A DNA stretch of 64,000 nt from Orientallactaga sibirica (taxonomy: Eukaryota; Chordata; Mammalia; Rodentia; Dipodidae). Where the stretch lies: contig JAEOAD010000001.1 of NCBI GenBank assembly GCA_036365145.1, forward strand, positions 101,281,501-101,345,500, written 5' to 3'. Positions 23,459-34,429 of the stretch are shown here, piece by piece. The stretch's first letter is position 1, and each line of letters opens with the position of its first letter. Both the position numbers and the translations under genes were made by a program. The notes beneath the pieces were generated by a model. It was given only the letters and a program-made list of their open reading frames with translations, had not been told where the DNA came from and made no database searches.

Positions 23459-23611
23459 TGGGCTAAAGAGATGGTTTAGCAAGCAGTTAAGGCACTTTTC
23501 TGCCAAGTCAAAGGACCTTGGTTCAATTCCCCATGACCCACATAAGCCAGATACACAAGGTAGAACTTGAGTCTGGAGTTCCTTTGCAATGCCTAGAAGC
23601 CCTGGCATGCC

Positions 23612-23653
<42 letters not shown>

Positions 23654-23694
23654 CTTTCTTTCTCTCTCATAAATAAAATAAAATTATTTTTAAA
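23459..23694 (+). repeat. DIP-A SINE
   Basis: It has a slightly expanded head ('gcaagcagttaaggcac') and a (CT)n block at 23615-23650. It abuts the inverted DIP-B that follows. Confidence 0.9.
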
Positions 23695-23699
23695 AAGAT

Positions 23700-23961
23700 G
23701 TCTATTTTTTTATTTGAAAGAGACACAGAGAGAAAAAGAGAGAGAGAGAGAGGAAGAGGCAGAGAGAGAGAATGGGCACACCAGCAGCCTCTCAGCCACT
23801 GTGAACAAACTCCAGACTCATGCACCCCCTGGTGGGCAAGCGCGGCATTGTGTGTTTGCATCACTTTTGTGTCTGGCTTAACATGGGACCTGGAGAATCA
23901 AACGGGCATTCTTAGATTTGGCAGGCAGGCGCCTTAACTGCTAAGCCATCTCTCCAGCCCA
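23700..23961 (-). repeat. DIP-B SINE, inverted next to a DIP-A
   Basis: The insertion repeat is 'agatgtctatttttt' (23695-23709 region) versus 'agaagtctatttttt' (23962-23976). Together with the preceding copy it forms a tail-to-tail inverted SINE pair with almost no spacer. Confidence 0.9.
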
Positions 23962-24069
23962 AGAAGTCTATTTTTTAACATAGCACCTGTTAATATAATT
24001 AGGTAAACGTTAACAAGTTGTTACCATGAGAAACAGGGAAGGCTCTGTACTTATATCTTCCTCTCCAAG

Positions 24070-24185
24070 AAGATCCAAGACCCCATTTCAGAGTTGGGAG
24101 AATTAATTGACTTTCCAGAGTGTTACCTGTTCAATAGCTACAGAGCTGGAAAGAAAGTCTTATTCAACTCCATCACCATTTGGGT
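24070..24185 (-). repeat. MIR-like ancient SINE
   Basis: 'ccccatttcagagttgggag' and 'aatagctacagagctggaaa' follow the minus-strand MIR pattern (threshold, tag and 'cacacagctagtaag' region). Confidence 0.4.
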
Positions 24186-24189
24186 ACAG

Positions 24190-25353
24190 AGAACAAAATT
24201 TCCTCCAAACCACTCAGCTTTGGGGGTTAGACTACTAAGTTATATTGACTTCATTCTTGCAGGATGTCTGTAAGTAAGTGTACTGTTCTTTCTCAGAGAT
24301 AGTGTGTTCTGTACTCTCCTGCTTTCCCCAATATTTTCCTCACACTCAGCTTCTCTTGACAAAAAAAAAAAAAAAATTGTTCCCATAAGCAAGTGTAAAA
24401 GCACAGACAGACACATATACCCATCAAGGTGGTGCCACAGCTTCCATTCCTGGTGTCAAATCCAAGAACCTTTTGGTACATGGGCTGTTCAGGATATAGG
24501 CCTCATAACAGCACATCCCGAGCACACCAGAGCCCTGTGAGGGTGGGCAGTGCATGATCTTCCTAGGTCACAAAGGACCTGAATTCAAAGGACACATCTC
24601 TAATAGAACAATTTGCACATTAGATTTCACATGTCAATCTCCCAGCTTCCTTCTCATCTTTCAGCATGGTCACTGATTAAGTACTGATCACTTCTGTGAC
24701 AGACAAGGCCATGGAGAATGGGAACCCCAATATTCTCAGGGTTCTTGTCATTCATACACATATTCTGCCACATCTTATCACTATATAGAGTTTGGGGTTA
24801 ACAAAAACACTCACAGATGAGAAGCCCCTGAGAAATTTCTTCCTAACTTTGTCACTTACATCTCTCCCACAGCCAGCTCAAGAGCCCGAGAGCACAACAG
24901 TTTGACAAAGTATTTTTGACATCTTATATCTGCGAATCCTTGCCAACAGGTTAAAACCAAGCTGAAATATTCATAAGAAAATGTAATTCATTCCAAGATT
25001 TGTTTGCTTGTTGAAAAGACCACAGATCAATCTCACAACCATATTGAACAAAAGAGGCCAAATTCAAACTTGTCTATTTACAGAAAATTCAAAAATAGAC
25101 CAGATCAAATAATAGCATTAGAACTGCTATTGTCATGCTTTGTACTAATGTAGTATTCCTGGGCATGAAAGGGATTCAGAAGAGCAAATCATTGTTTAAA
25201 AATGTTCGCAGATTCCATTATAAGCTGACAATAAGTGCAATTAAATGTGATAGATTACATGACAAGAGAAGATACTACCAAGGGTAGCTTTCCAAGGTGT
25301 TGACATTTGTATTACCTGAAGAATGTGTTTAACATAAAATTAAATATGGCAGC

Positions 25354-25354
<1 letters not shown>
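24190..25354. other. Largely unique stretch
   Basis: Apart from an A-run at 24360-24376, no repeat is recognised. The segment about 25190-25290 has the look of a conserved non-coding element, reported below as a finding. Confidence 0.4.

Positions 25355-25386
<32 letters not shown>
25355..25386 (+). repeat. (TG)n microsatellite
   Basis: About 16 TG units. Confidence 0.95.
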
Positions 25387-25387
<1 letters not shown>

Positions 25388-25490
25388 ACTTATGTGTTTA
25401 AGAAGTTAAAATTTTCATGATCAACTGTTTCTTTCCGAAGAATCCTGAAGCTGCAGAATTTTATGGCAAAAAAAAAAAAAACTCAGACTA

Positions 25491-25672
25491 AGCTGGGTGT
25501 GGTGACACATGCCTTTTATCCCAGCACTGGGAAGGCAGAGGTAGGAGGATTGTTGTGAGTTTAAAGCCACCTTGAGAATACATAGTGAATTCCAGATCAG
25601 CCTGAGCTAAAGTGAGACCCTACCTTGAAAAAACAAAACAAAACAAAAAAAAAAACAAAACAAAAAAAAAAA
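25491..25672 (+). repeat. B1 SINE with (CAAAA)n tail
   Basis: A full-length B1 whose A tail has been punctuated into 'caaaa' units. Confidence 0.9.
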
Positions 25673-25707
25673 AGACCCTCAAACTTCACCCTTAAAAGGT
25701 CAGTGAG

Positions 25708-25917
25708 GGCTGGAGTGATGGCTTAATAGTTATGGCACTTGCCTGTGAAGTCTACGGACCCAGGTTCGGTTCACCATACCCACAAATGCCAGGTGCACAA
25801 GGTGGCACATGCATCTGGAATTTGTTTGCAGTGGCTACAGGACCTGGAGTGCCCACTCTCCCTCTCTATCTCAAATAAATAAATAAATAAAATATTTAAA
25901 AATTCTTTTAAATTTAA
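25708..25917 (+). repeat. DIP-A SINE with target-site duplication
   Basis: It is preceded by 'aaaggtcagtga' and followed by 'gaaggccagtga', an imperfect 12-bp duplication. Confidence 0.9.
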
Positions 25918-26839
25918 AGAAGGCCAGTGATTACTGCCTTCCATGTGCTCTGTGCTTCCCTGAAGTGCACTGGCAGAGATGTCCCCAGTGCCAGCCTGCT
26001 GCCATCCAGCAACTCTGATGGCTCTTTAAGAGCAAGAAGGATTGCCTGCCTGCGCTGTTCACCAGAAAATGTGTGGCAGTGGGAAGTTGGAGGCAAAATA
26101 TTGTCACTATCTTCCTGATCACACCACACAACAAAGCCACCATATACAAAGGTGCCATTGCTGACCACACTACACAGAGCCTTGAGAAAACGCTTCATGG
26201 TTCTCTCCTCATGATGTACACACGGTCCATGACCAGGGAGTGCTATTGGAGCATTGATGGAGCAGCCAAAGTCATCCTCCCCTCTGGGGAGAAAGAGATA
26301 AGGGATGGTCTCCCTATCTAAATAACCCTACAAATGCAAGACTTTTGGGTCTAACTTGAGGCATCTTCTCCCCAGTCTGGGAAGCAATGGGAAGCTTCTG
26401 GAAGAAATGTCAGCCTCCTGGAATCTAACTCTTTAATCTCCACGTTCTTGGCACCGTCGTACCAGCTCTTTGTCTGGTGTTCCCCCAAAGCACATACTGA
26501 GAACAGGGAAATGGATCACAGGGCTCACTCTGAAGTTTCAGGACCAGGGAAGGTAGAATTGAATAGGGTGGAGAGACGGGTCTTGCAGAAAAAAATGTCA
26601 CTTCTCTGAACAACGGGACAGGGCTCAAGTTTGCTACACCTGCAATTTCCAGAAGTCCCATGTGGCTACTGCGTCCATTGTGATCACCTGGCAGGCCTGA
26701 CTCTCTTCTGACCTTTAGTCCCTGGTCTCCAACACCGCTGCCTCTCCTCTTATCATGCCACAGCTATGGCCAGCATGTGGTGCAAGGCTTAACTCTGCCC
26801 AGAGTGCCAGTGTGGGGCAAATGTCATGCTGATGGGCTT
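25918..26839. other. Unassigned stretch with overlapping open frames
   Basis: Frames of 94 and 79 codons on the minus strand and 63-82 codons on the plus strand overlap between 25914 and 26321. None shows a domain, and their overlap argues for low stop density by chance. I could not assign the segment to a gene or repeat. Confidence 0.35.
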
Positions 26840-27119
26840 CTGGGCAGTTTGGGAGGTGAAGCCTTGCTGGAGGAGGTGTGTTTTGGAGGATGAGCTTAGG
26901 AATGTCGTAGCCAGCTTCTCCTTGCCACGGTTTAACTTACTCTCTTGCTACAGTTTTCCACCTGTCATAGATTTGAGGTCCAGACTGTGCCCAGGCCGTG
27001 CTTTCCTCAGCCATCATGAGGCTTCTCCTTAAGACTGTAAGTCAAAAGAAAAACTTCCCTCCCATCCGCAGCTTTTGGTGAGGTGTTTTGTCCAGGCAAT
27101 GCAAAGTCAATACAACAGA
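26840..27119 (+). mobile_element. URR1-like hAT element, subfamily 1
   Basis: 'gggaggtgaagccttgctgg', 'cagccatcatgaggcttctc' and 'tccaggcaatgcaaagtcaa' match the blocks at 60955 and, inverted, 46376. In all of them the 3' half has 'ccatcatg' followed by 'cttccc' or 'cttctcc'. Confidence 0.6.
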
Positions 27120-28088
27120 AGCAAAACTACACACAGAGAAAAAATACAGAGAACAGCACAGAAGTGGCTGACATCCTCTTAGGGGATCCTAAGGATCTAG
27201 ACTTTGATACCAAGGTAGGCAGTCAGACCCTCAGCCACAAGATTCCCTGCAATCTAAGGACCAAACAAGCCCAGTACCCCTTTGCCTGTGGAGCCTTGAA
27301 GGCACCAACTTCTCCCATTCAGGGAAGAGCTACCCGGAGGGGGACCCAGACTCAGGGTGATAAAATGGGACTGGCAGTGGGGCAGGTGCTTACAGCCCAG
27401 TCCCTGGAAAATTGGTCAGTGGTGGGTAGGCAAAAGAGGATTAGGACAGATGAAGTCTGTGTGGGCCAGTGGAAGTGATCAAAAGAACTGAAATGCAGCA
27501 GAGCCAAGGTGCCTGGGCTCTACTCTCACTGTCCCCTGCTGCCCTGCATCACTATAGACTCTTTGGTTCTTCCTCTGGCTGGTTTTTCTATCCAACTTGG
27601 ATGCCAAAACTTCCAACCATTCTAATGTAAAGGAGTTCTACCCTTTCTGCATGTCTGGATGTAACCAAGAGCACAGCTGCATTGGGCAGAAAATAAGATG
27701 AAGCATGTATCACGTTTGCGGGCTCTTCTTGACTTCCTATAGCCCTTCTCCTACTCTGCACTCTACCTCATATAAAACAGCACTTTCCCGTTCACCATCC
27801 TTCCTAAAAGTTTTGTGGAAATATATTCTGGCTTTTCCAAAACACTACAAAACTCTTGAAGACAATAAAATATTACATGTCCATAAGACTTGGTACTTAG
27901 AAATGTGTGCACACCAAGTGTGATGCCATAGATATCACCCATCAATATTGACTGCACCTCCACCCAGAAGTGTAGCCCAGCAACCAGTCTTGTGATAGGA
28001 GAGAGAAGCGTTCTCTCCATTCAAGATGAAGGTGCTCCTTGTGAACATCCCCCTCCTCAGTGACTTTGTGGAGGCTCATGGGTTTAGT
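27120..28088. other. Unassigned stretch
   Basis: A 131-codon frame (27083-27478) begins inside the URR1-like element and has no recognisable domain. I do not consider it a gene. Confidence 0.4.
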
Positions 28089-28486
28089 GGCCTGTGGTAG
28101 TTTGAATATATGTCCCCCAATATATTCAGTGTTTTACTAGTTATAGTTTGCATCTGCAATCTCCTTGCTAGAGGCAATGTCACTGGGGGCCAGTCTTAAG
28201 GTGTTAATGGTGGGTTTGAGATTCCATTGTAAAGATATGCAAATGTGCCTAGCAGGAGTTCCTGAAGTGTGCTGTGTCACCTTTGGCTGTAGTTTTTGCT
28301 CTGTGTGCTGTGGTGGCTGGTTGGCTTTTGTTCTCTCTGCTTGGCCCTGTGAAGAGCAGGCCGCTTCTTCTGCCGTTATGGAACTTCCCCTGGATCTGTA
28401 AGCTTCAATAAATAATATCCCTTCCTCCATAATTGTGCCTGGTCTGGAAGTTCATCTCAGTGAACCTGAAGCTGTCTGCTACATGG
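28089..28486 (+). mobile_element. URR1-like hAT element, subfamily 2, nearly complete
   Basis: This is the best-preserved copy. It starts 'tgtggtagtttgaatatatg', contains 'cccctggatctgtaagcttc', and ends 'gaagctgtctgctaca'. It has no transposase sequence, as expected of a non-autonomous element. Confidence 0.65.
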
Positions 28487-29289
28487 CCTCTCTCCATACC
28501 CTATGAACCTCCTTTCCATCCTTGATAAGAAAGTATAATTCCTCCATGAATTAAAAACAGATTAAAGAGTCAGCACCTTGTATGAAATTCACACCAAATA
28601 CTTTCTCTACCCAAAAGACACATCCTGCCCATTGTGTTACTTATATTGGAAGGGCACAGAACTGAGTTCCTAGAATATGTCATCATTCAGGGACCACAAA
28701 AGTGTGGTTCCAGAAAGACATTCTGTACTCCTTTAATGTTGTTTGATTATATAGGACTGGCCCCAGTCATTCCCTTAGAGATAAATCCACCTGCGAGGAA
28801 CTCACCAAGTCTTGATCATTTGTGTAATCCTCAATTTTTATTTCTATTTGAGAAAAGGCTTAATCATGAAGTGGTATATTAAGGTATCCACAAGGCTGTT
28901 AATTTAGTGGTTGGTTATTTTGTCATATTATAATTTATAGAGCACTACTTTCCAATATCCTCTGACAACTGGAAAAGCTTAAAAATGTCATTACTCTCCA
29001 ATTCTTTCTATTTTCAGAAAAGTGTTTAAAGAAATAGTCCAATGGGTAAATAAGTAAACTAGACTAATTCAAGTGATTTTCCACCCAATAATCTCTCAAG
29101 ATATTCCAATATACTTATGATTGATGGGATTCTGAAGTTATACAACAGATTTCCATGATGACATGTTGGCGGCAAGTAAGCTGCTAATACCTATTATTTG
29201 TACAATTATTCCAGAATTGTAAATTATAGCTTGTATAAACAATCTGAAGTGAAGTATAAAATAGCAAAGTCTACAAAAGAAGTGAGTGC
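28487..29289. other. Unassigned stretch
   Basis: AT-rich, with no element recognised. Confidence 0.35.
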
Positions 29290-29622
29290 TGGAAGCACTC
29301 ATTTGCAGACAGCTCCATGCTGCTGGGATGGACTTCCAAAACAGACACAGATTATGGGAGTAAAGATGTATACTGAAGCTTACTGATCCAGGGAAAGTTC
29401 CATAAAGGCATATGAGGTCAGCTCCCTTTCACAGATCCAAGCAAAGAGAAAAACACAACCTCAGCAAACATATGGAACTCAGATAAAGCTCAAGGGCTCT
29501 GCATACCTTTGAGCTAAAATCATTTCTGCCCCAAGTAACACCTCCTCCAGCCAGGTGGCTGGAGACAAGCTTTTAAATGAAAAAGCTTATGGGGGACACA
29601 CAAAATACCACACACTCTAAGG
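29290..29622 (-). mobile_element. URR1-like hAT element, subfamily 2
   Basis: The reverse complement shows the subfamily's 3' landmarks. On + they read 'agcttactgatccagggaaa' then 'gttccataaagg', and 'acctcctccagccaggtggc'. Confidence 0.55.
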
Positions 29623-30044
29623 CCAAAACTAAGAAAAATGGATAAGCATTACAAAAATCCTATTGTAACAGACACTGGAGAGCTGTGAACACAAATAGGA
29701 GTAGATGGACTAAATTCCTAAGAGAGAAGATTCCTTGATAAATGTGATAAGATAGTCCATTTGTGGAAGTAGGAGGAGCTGACAATGCTTTACTTCTTTA
29801 AAATACCAACACACCTTGGAATTCTCATAAACTTGACACTGGAATTTCTGGACCCTGGAAATGGTATAGCCACACTGGAAAACATTTTGGTAGTTTTTCA
29901 TAAACAAAACCCAACAATTCCATTCCTAATATTTACTCTAGAGAAATAAAAACTTATTCACCTATAGGGAATGTTTATAGAGGCTTTATGAATAATTACC
30001 ATAAACGAAAGCAACCCAAAACCCTGTGAATGGGTTAAAATAGT
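29623..30044. other. Unassigned stretch
   Basis: Includes 'ttccattcctaatatttact' near 29919, reminiscent of L1 3' sequence, but it is too short to call. Confidence 0.3.
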
Positions 30045-30393
30045 TGAATCAGTTGTTTCTTGTTGCTGGAACAATATACCCAACCAAAAACAGCTTAACA
30101 TAGGAAAGAGTTTATTTCCAGCTTGCATTCCCAAAAGGTTGAGTCCATCATGGTAGCACAGCACGGCAAGAGCAGACAGCCAGTATCACATCTTCACGTC
30201 CACAGGAAGGAAGTAGAAAGATCCTGCAGACTAAGCTGAAACATTCCAAGTCCCACCCAAGTGAAACACTTCTTCCAGCAGGGTTCTACCATCAAAAAGG
30301 CTCAACAGCCTTCCAGAACAATTTCACTAACTGAAGATTAAGTAATGAAATACATGAGTCTATAGGGACCATTTTACATTCAAACCACCACAG
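30045..30393 (-). mobile_element. URR1-like hAT element
   Basis: On + it runs from 'tgttgctggaacaatatacc' to 'cattcaaaccaccacagg', with 'agagtttatttccagcttgc' inside. This is the inverted URR1-type layout. Confidence 0.6.
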
Positions 30394-30824
30394 GAACAAT
30401 AAATGGTGATACAACTTTGATATAATGTTCCTCTGTAATACAAAGGAGATACTATTATTATACACAAAAATTAACCTCAAAGGTGTGCCTAGGGGAGAAA
30501 GCCAAACCCAAATGATTATGTGCTTTGTGACCCCATGATAGCTAACACAGACAAAATAATGGTGATAGGATCAACTAGTGCTTGCTGGAAGTTAGGAGTG
30601 GGGAGAGGATACAACTCCAAAGGGCTAAAACAGGGTGATGTTTGGAATAATGGAGCTTCATGTGTCCTTATTGTGTTTTTGATTGCATACTCTATATATG
30701 GATGAAAATTCCTAGAACAGAATGCATGCCAAAATAAGTGATTTATTGGTCATTAATTAAAAAAAAAAAAAAAAAACTAAAAGAATGGAGCTCAAGTTCA
30801 AATGCCAAGATGAATTTTGGCACT
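30394..30824. other. Unassigned stretch
   Basis: Contains a long A-run at about 30758-30776, possibly the tail of an unrecognised retrotransposed fragment. Confidence 0.3.
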
Positions 30825-30950
30825 GTCTTTTTACTTAAATATTTTATTAGCCATCACAATCTGATATTGTTATCCACACTTTGCACTTATGGAAACTGAA
30901 ACTCATGAGTATTAAATAACCTCCCAAGTTTGTACATACAGCAATGAACC
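30825..30950 (-). repeat. MIR-like ancient SINE
   Basis: 'cacttatggaaactgaaact' then 'catgagtattaaataacctc' and 'acatacagcaatgaacc' follow the inverted MIR core. Confidence 0.45.
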
Positions 30951-32045
30951 ATGTATAAGTGTGATCCTATACACAAGCAGGCACACATTCATGTATTCTG
31001 TTTCTAAAAGTTACATGGAGCACCCCTCTCTCCAAGCTCTGGGATACTTACCATCTGGACTTTTAGTGTTGAGCACAACTGAGAATTACCAAAGCACCTC
31101 CCAGGCAATTAGATACACTGCTGAGTGTTGACTTAAATAGTTACCCAACTTCTTGAAGACAGCTTTATCAAACATATCCAGGATACACCCAGACCTTCTA
31201 ATTTCACATATTGGAATTCTAATAGTCACAATGCATAAGTATCAAATTTATACATATTGCATGCTTTTTCTAATTTGGTTACCAATTTCAATGTAATTTT
31301 AATCACATTAGTGTAAGTTAACATGCTATGCATTTACAGTTTTCTTCATTTGTTCTCCAGTATCCCACTATATCTCCACATTTACATTATATCCTGATCT
31401 TTAAAAGCCCCTCTCTAGTTACAGAAAGTTGAATCTTTCTTATTGTTCATGTTGCTTATATCATTATGCCTTTGTTCTTTTCACATGTCATCTTAATAGA
31501 AAATTTTTAAGGTAATTTAAATCACAATGAGATTGTGGCAACTCCTACTGGATAGTGTCAAATGAAGGTGACTCTTCAAATTGTCTGGGACCACAATCTA
31601 ATTACAAATTAGGTGCTGATTTATTTTCTTCATATGCTCATGTATTTGAGTCTCTTTTATGTCATTATCTCTAAATTATGTACACTACATTAATTGTTTC
31701 TGCTATCTTAATAGGCTGTGGGAAAAAAAAGCTGTGATTTTGAAAATTATAGCTGTCTGATACCTACATTTAACAAAAACTCCATACTCTAAGGGATATT
31801 ATTCATTCAATAGTAATTAAAAACTGAAACATAAATACTTCATGGGAAGTTATATTATAATTCTTAGATAAACAAATCTTTTGAAATTTCCCTCCTACAT
31901 TGAAGTTTTACAAATCATAATTATAGAACAAAAATGGATGTATCTGTATGATATAAGATGGCCAGGAAAAATTTTAAATTCTTGGACCTAATTAGAAAAG
32001 CAAATTTATTTAATATTCCTTTGTGCTAAAACTATCTATGTACAT
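30951..32045. other. Repeat-poor stretch
   Basis: About 1.1 kb in which I recognise no transposon. It contains the perfect palindrome CTAATT-ACA-AATTAG at 31598-31612, treated in the findings. Confidence 0.4.
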
Positions 32046-32049
32046 TACA

Positions 32050-32150
32050 TCATATTTTAACAACTCTGATCTACAATATGTAATTACCATTTTATAGTTG
32101 AGATGACTGAAGCTCCGAGCTGTTAAGTAAGTTTTGTAAACTAGGTTGAG
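32050..32150 (-). repeat. MIR-like ancient SINE
   Basis: 'ccattttatagttgagatga' then 'ctgaagctccgagctgttaa' and 'gtaagttttgtaaac' follow the inverted MIR core. Confidence 0.45.
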
Positions 32151-32854
32151 GAAAACATTCTAAGCAGAGAGACCTGTATGTGACATGTGGATACTATAGC
32201 CAAAGGAACAAGGAGAGTTTGAAGAACTAAAGAAAGGCTTTGTGTCTGGAGAGTGTGGAGTTGAGAAGGAAGGTCAGAGCAAGGGCCAAAAGACATGCCA
32301 GGCAGTCTATGCAAGACGTTTCTACAAATGCAAATAAATTGAGACTTTACATATTTCCCTCATGCTGCAGAATGAGTAATAATGTGGAGATAGCTAAGGA
32401 GATCATGGTAGCATGGTAGGGGAAGCCAGGGAAGACAATAACTATCTATAACCTGTGTGAGTTAATAAATAAAAGTGATGGATGACCCTTACCTCTCCAG
32501 GGTGATGGCAGGTTGCCAGAGTGAATGGAGACTAGAGTGCCTCCCAGGTGTGCAGACTTGATCAGGGATGTAAAAGGTGAAATCCTTCTCTGAGACAACA
32601 AGTACTAAAAGACGTGCCCCTTGCTCAGGTTTGTTCTAGCACATGGCCAAGTGCATCTGAGGCATGCAGAATAGGTGGTAGAATAAACAGACCTGGGGAT
32701 CAGTGAAAATATCTACGCTAGAGATCTAAGTTTAGGAGTAAATATTAAGACCATTATATATTTACTCCAGTACTACCCAAGTTATAGCTTGGAAATTTTG
32801 ACTTAGAAGCCAAAAATCAACAAGTCTACACCATGTAGCAACATTCTCAGACTT
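32151..32854. other. Unassigned stretch
   Basis: No recognised element. The text around 32160-32300 ('ctggagagtgtggagttgag') is not a SINE head. Confidence 0.3.
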
Positions 32855-33115
32855 TTTTTTGGTGTGTGTAGTATGTGTAGTATGTGCACATGTCTGTAGA
32901 TGTGTGCTCCCCATGTATGCATGTGAAGAGATCAGAGGAGGACGTGAAGTCTCCTGCTTTGCTAGGCTTCTATTTTATTTTCCTGAGATAGGGTCTCTCT
33001 ACTGAACCAGGAACTCACTATTTTTTGCTTATAGTGGCTAACCAATGAACCCCAGTTACCGAAGTCCCCGACCTCTGAGTTGACTCTTACCTCTGAAGCT
33101 ACGAATAGAAACACG
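32855..33115 (-). repeat. Diverged rodent repeat, class uncertain
   Basis: A TG/TA-rich start is followed by 'agatcagaggaggacgtgaa', 'gagatagggtctctctactg' and 'accaggaactcact'. This motif set is common in rodent B3/B4-era repeats. I cannot name the family. Confidence 0.35.
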
Positions 33116-33124
33116 GGGTAGTTT

Positions 33125-33260
33125 GACTCACATCCTCCTCTGCAACATGGGACAAACTGTACCTATGGCAAAGTGTTTCTTGAAGATTCAATGAGTTAAT
33201 TGATATGAGGTTCTAAATACAATGCCCAGCACATAGTTTGAACTTAAGACTTGTTCCCTG
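33125..33260 (+). repeat. MIR-like ancient SINE
   Basis: 'ctgcaacatgggacaaactg', 'gaagattcaatgagttaatt' and 'aatgcccagcacatag' match the MIR 3' half. Confidence 0.6.
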
Positions 33261-33564
33261 TCATTAATTTCTGCGGAGTTTAATAAAACATAGATTCATA
33301 TATGCCAACCCAGTGTTAAGGGACTTGGTTCCCTTTCCATTCAGCTTATGTCCCTTTACCATTATGTGATATGTATATTCTTCATTGCCTGAAATCTCAT
33401 ATCTGAAAATAATCAGTTTTACACATTTCCTCAGTATTAGTTCTCTGGTGGTTATTGCTACAGTTCTTGGAATTAAAGTCTCCATTGTATCACATTTATT
33501 CCCTTTATACATATATTTTTATCTCCAACTTTCAGTGTTCCTACAATCATTATTAAAATGATAT

Positions 33565-33785
33565 TGAAGCAGTGGAAATGGCTTAGCAGTTAATGACACT
33601 CTCTTGCAAAGCTTAATGGCCTGGGTTCAATTCCCCAGTACCCATGTAAAGCCAGATACACAAAGTGGAGTGGAATATGTGTCTGGAGTTCCTTTCCAGT
33701 GGCAAAAGACCCTGATGCACTCATATGCTCTCTCAGTCTCAATGTCTGTCTCTCTCAAATAAATAAAAATATTTTTAATTATATT
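33565..33785 (+). repeat. DIP-A SINE, diverged
   Basis: The head 'cagtggaaatggcttagcag' is altered at the first bases. The body 'gtctggagttcctttccag' and A-rich tail remain. It is directly followed by a B1. Confidence 0.85.
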
Positions 33786-33791
33786 TACAAT

Positions 33792-33929
33792 GCTGAGTGT
33801 GGTGGTGCATACCTTTAATCATAGAACTTGGGAAAGAGAAGTAGGAGGATCACCATGAGTTCAAGGCCACCCTGAGACTACGTAGTGAATTCCAGGTCAG
33901 TCTGGGCTACAGCGATAACCTATCTTGAA

Positions 33930-33968
<39 letters not shown>
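33792..33968 (+). repeat. B1 SINE ending in (CA)n
   Basis: The B1 body ends near 33928 and its A tail has become a (CA)n run at 33932-33968. Confidence 0.88.
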
Positions 33969-33972
<4 letters not shown>

Positions 33973-34340
33973 GATACAGTAATTATGCTATGCATGATAA
34001 CAAAATTCTAAGAAACCACTAATTAGCTTAGTGCCTACCTCAGACAAAATTTAAGGGTATTGAACTAGAATAACTGACTTTTTGAATAATAACATATTTT
34101 TCCTCTTTGCTAAATTCTATCTGCAACTTTAATATCTACACACATATGAAAACCTGAACTTGTCAAAGCATAGACTATATTTCTTTAATCTGCTATATCT
34201 CTAGTTTATTCTTTGATAAAATTATCTGCAAAATGTAGCATTTCACAATGCTTCCTCAGACGAATGGGTGGTGATGTCATTTAAACTGATGGCTCGTTTC
34301 TCAAAACACTGAAATTACACCAAGCTATACCACTACTGGG

Positions 34341-34343
<3 letters not shown>
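33969..34343. other. Unassigned stretch
   Basis: AT-rich, with no element recognised before the (TG)n repeat. Confidence 0.3.
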
Positions 34344-34382
<39 letters not shown>

Positions 34383-34397
34383 TGTGTGTGTGTGTGT
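34344..34397 (+). repeat. (TG)n microsatellite
   Basis: About 27 TG units with one TATG interruption. It lies just 5' of LINE-1-derived sequence. Confidence 0.96.
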
Positions 34398-34429
34398 CCC
34401 CAAAGGTCTCTATGCTTCTTCCACACTGA

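Noticed and set aside
25914..26321. Possible retrocopy of a housekeeping gene (GAPDH was considered)
   Set aside because: Short stretches such as 'cctctgggga' could be aligned, but only with large arbitrary gaps. Overlapping frames on both strands show no consistent protein match.
27083..27478. 131-codon frame
   Set aside because: It starts in the end of a URR1-like element; no homology, signal peptide or domain is recognisable.
34344..34397. Possible coding or regulatory meaning of the (TG)n and (CA)n runs
   Set aside because: They are ordinary dinucleotide microsatellites. The Cys-Val and Thr-His frames are translation artefacts.
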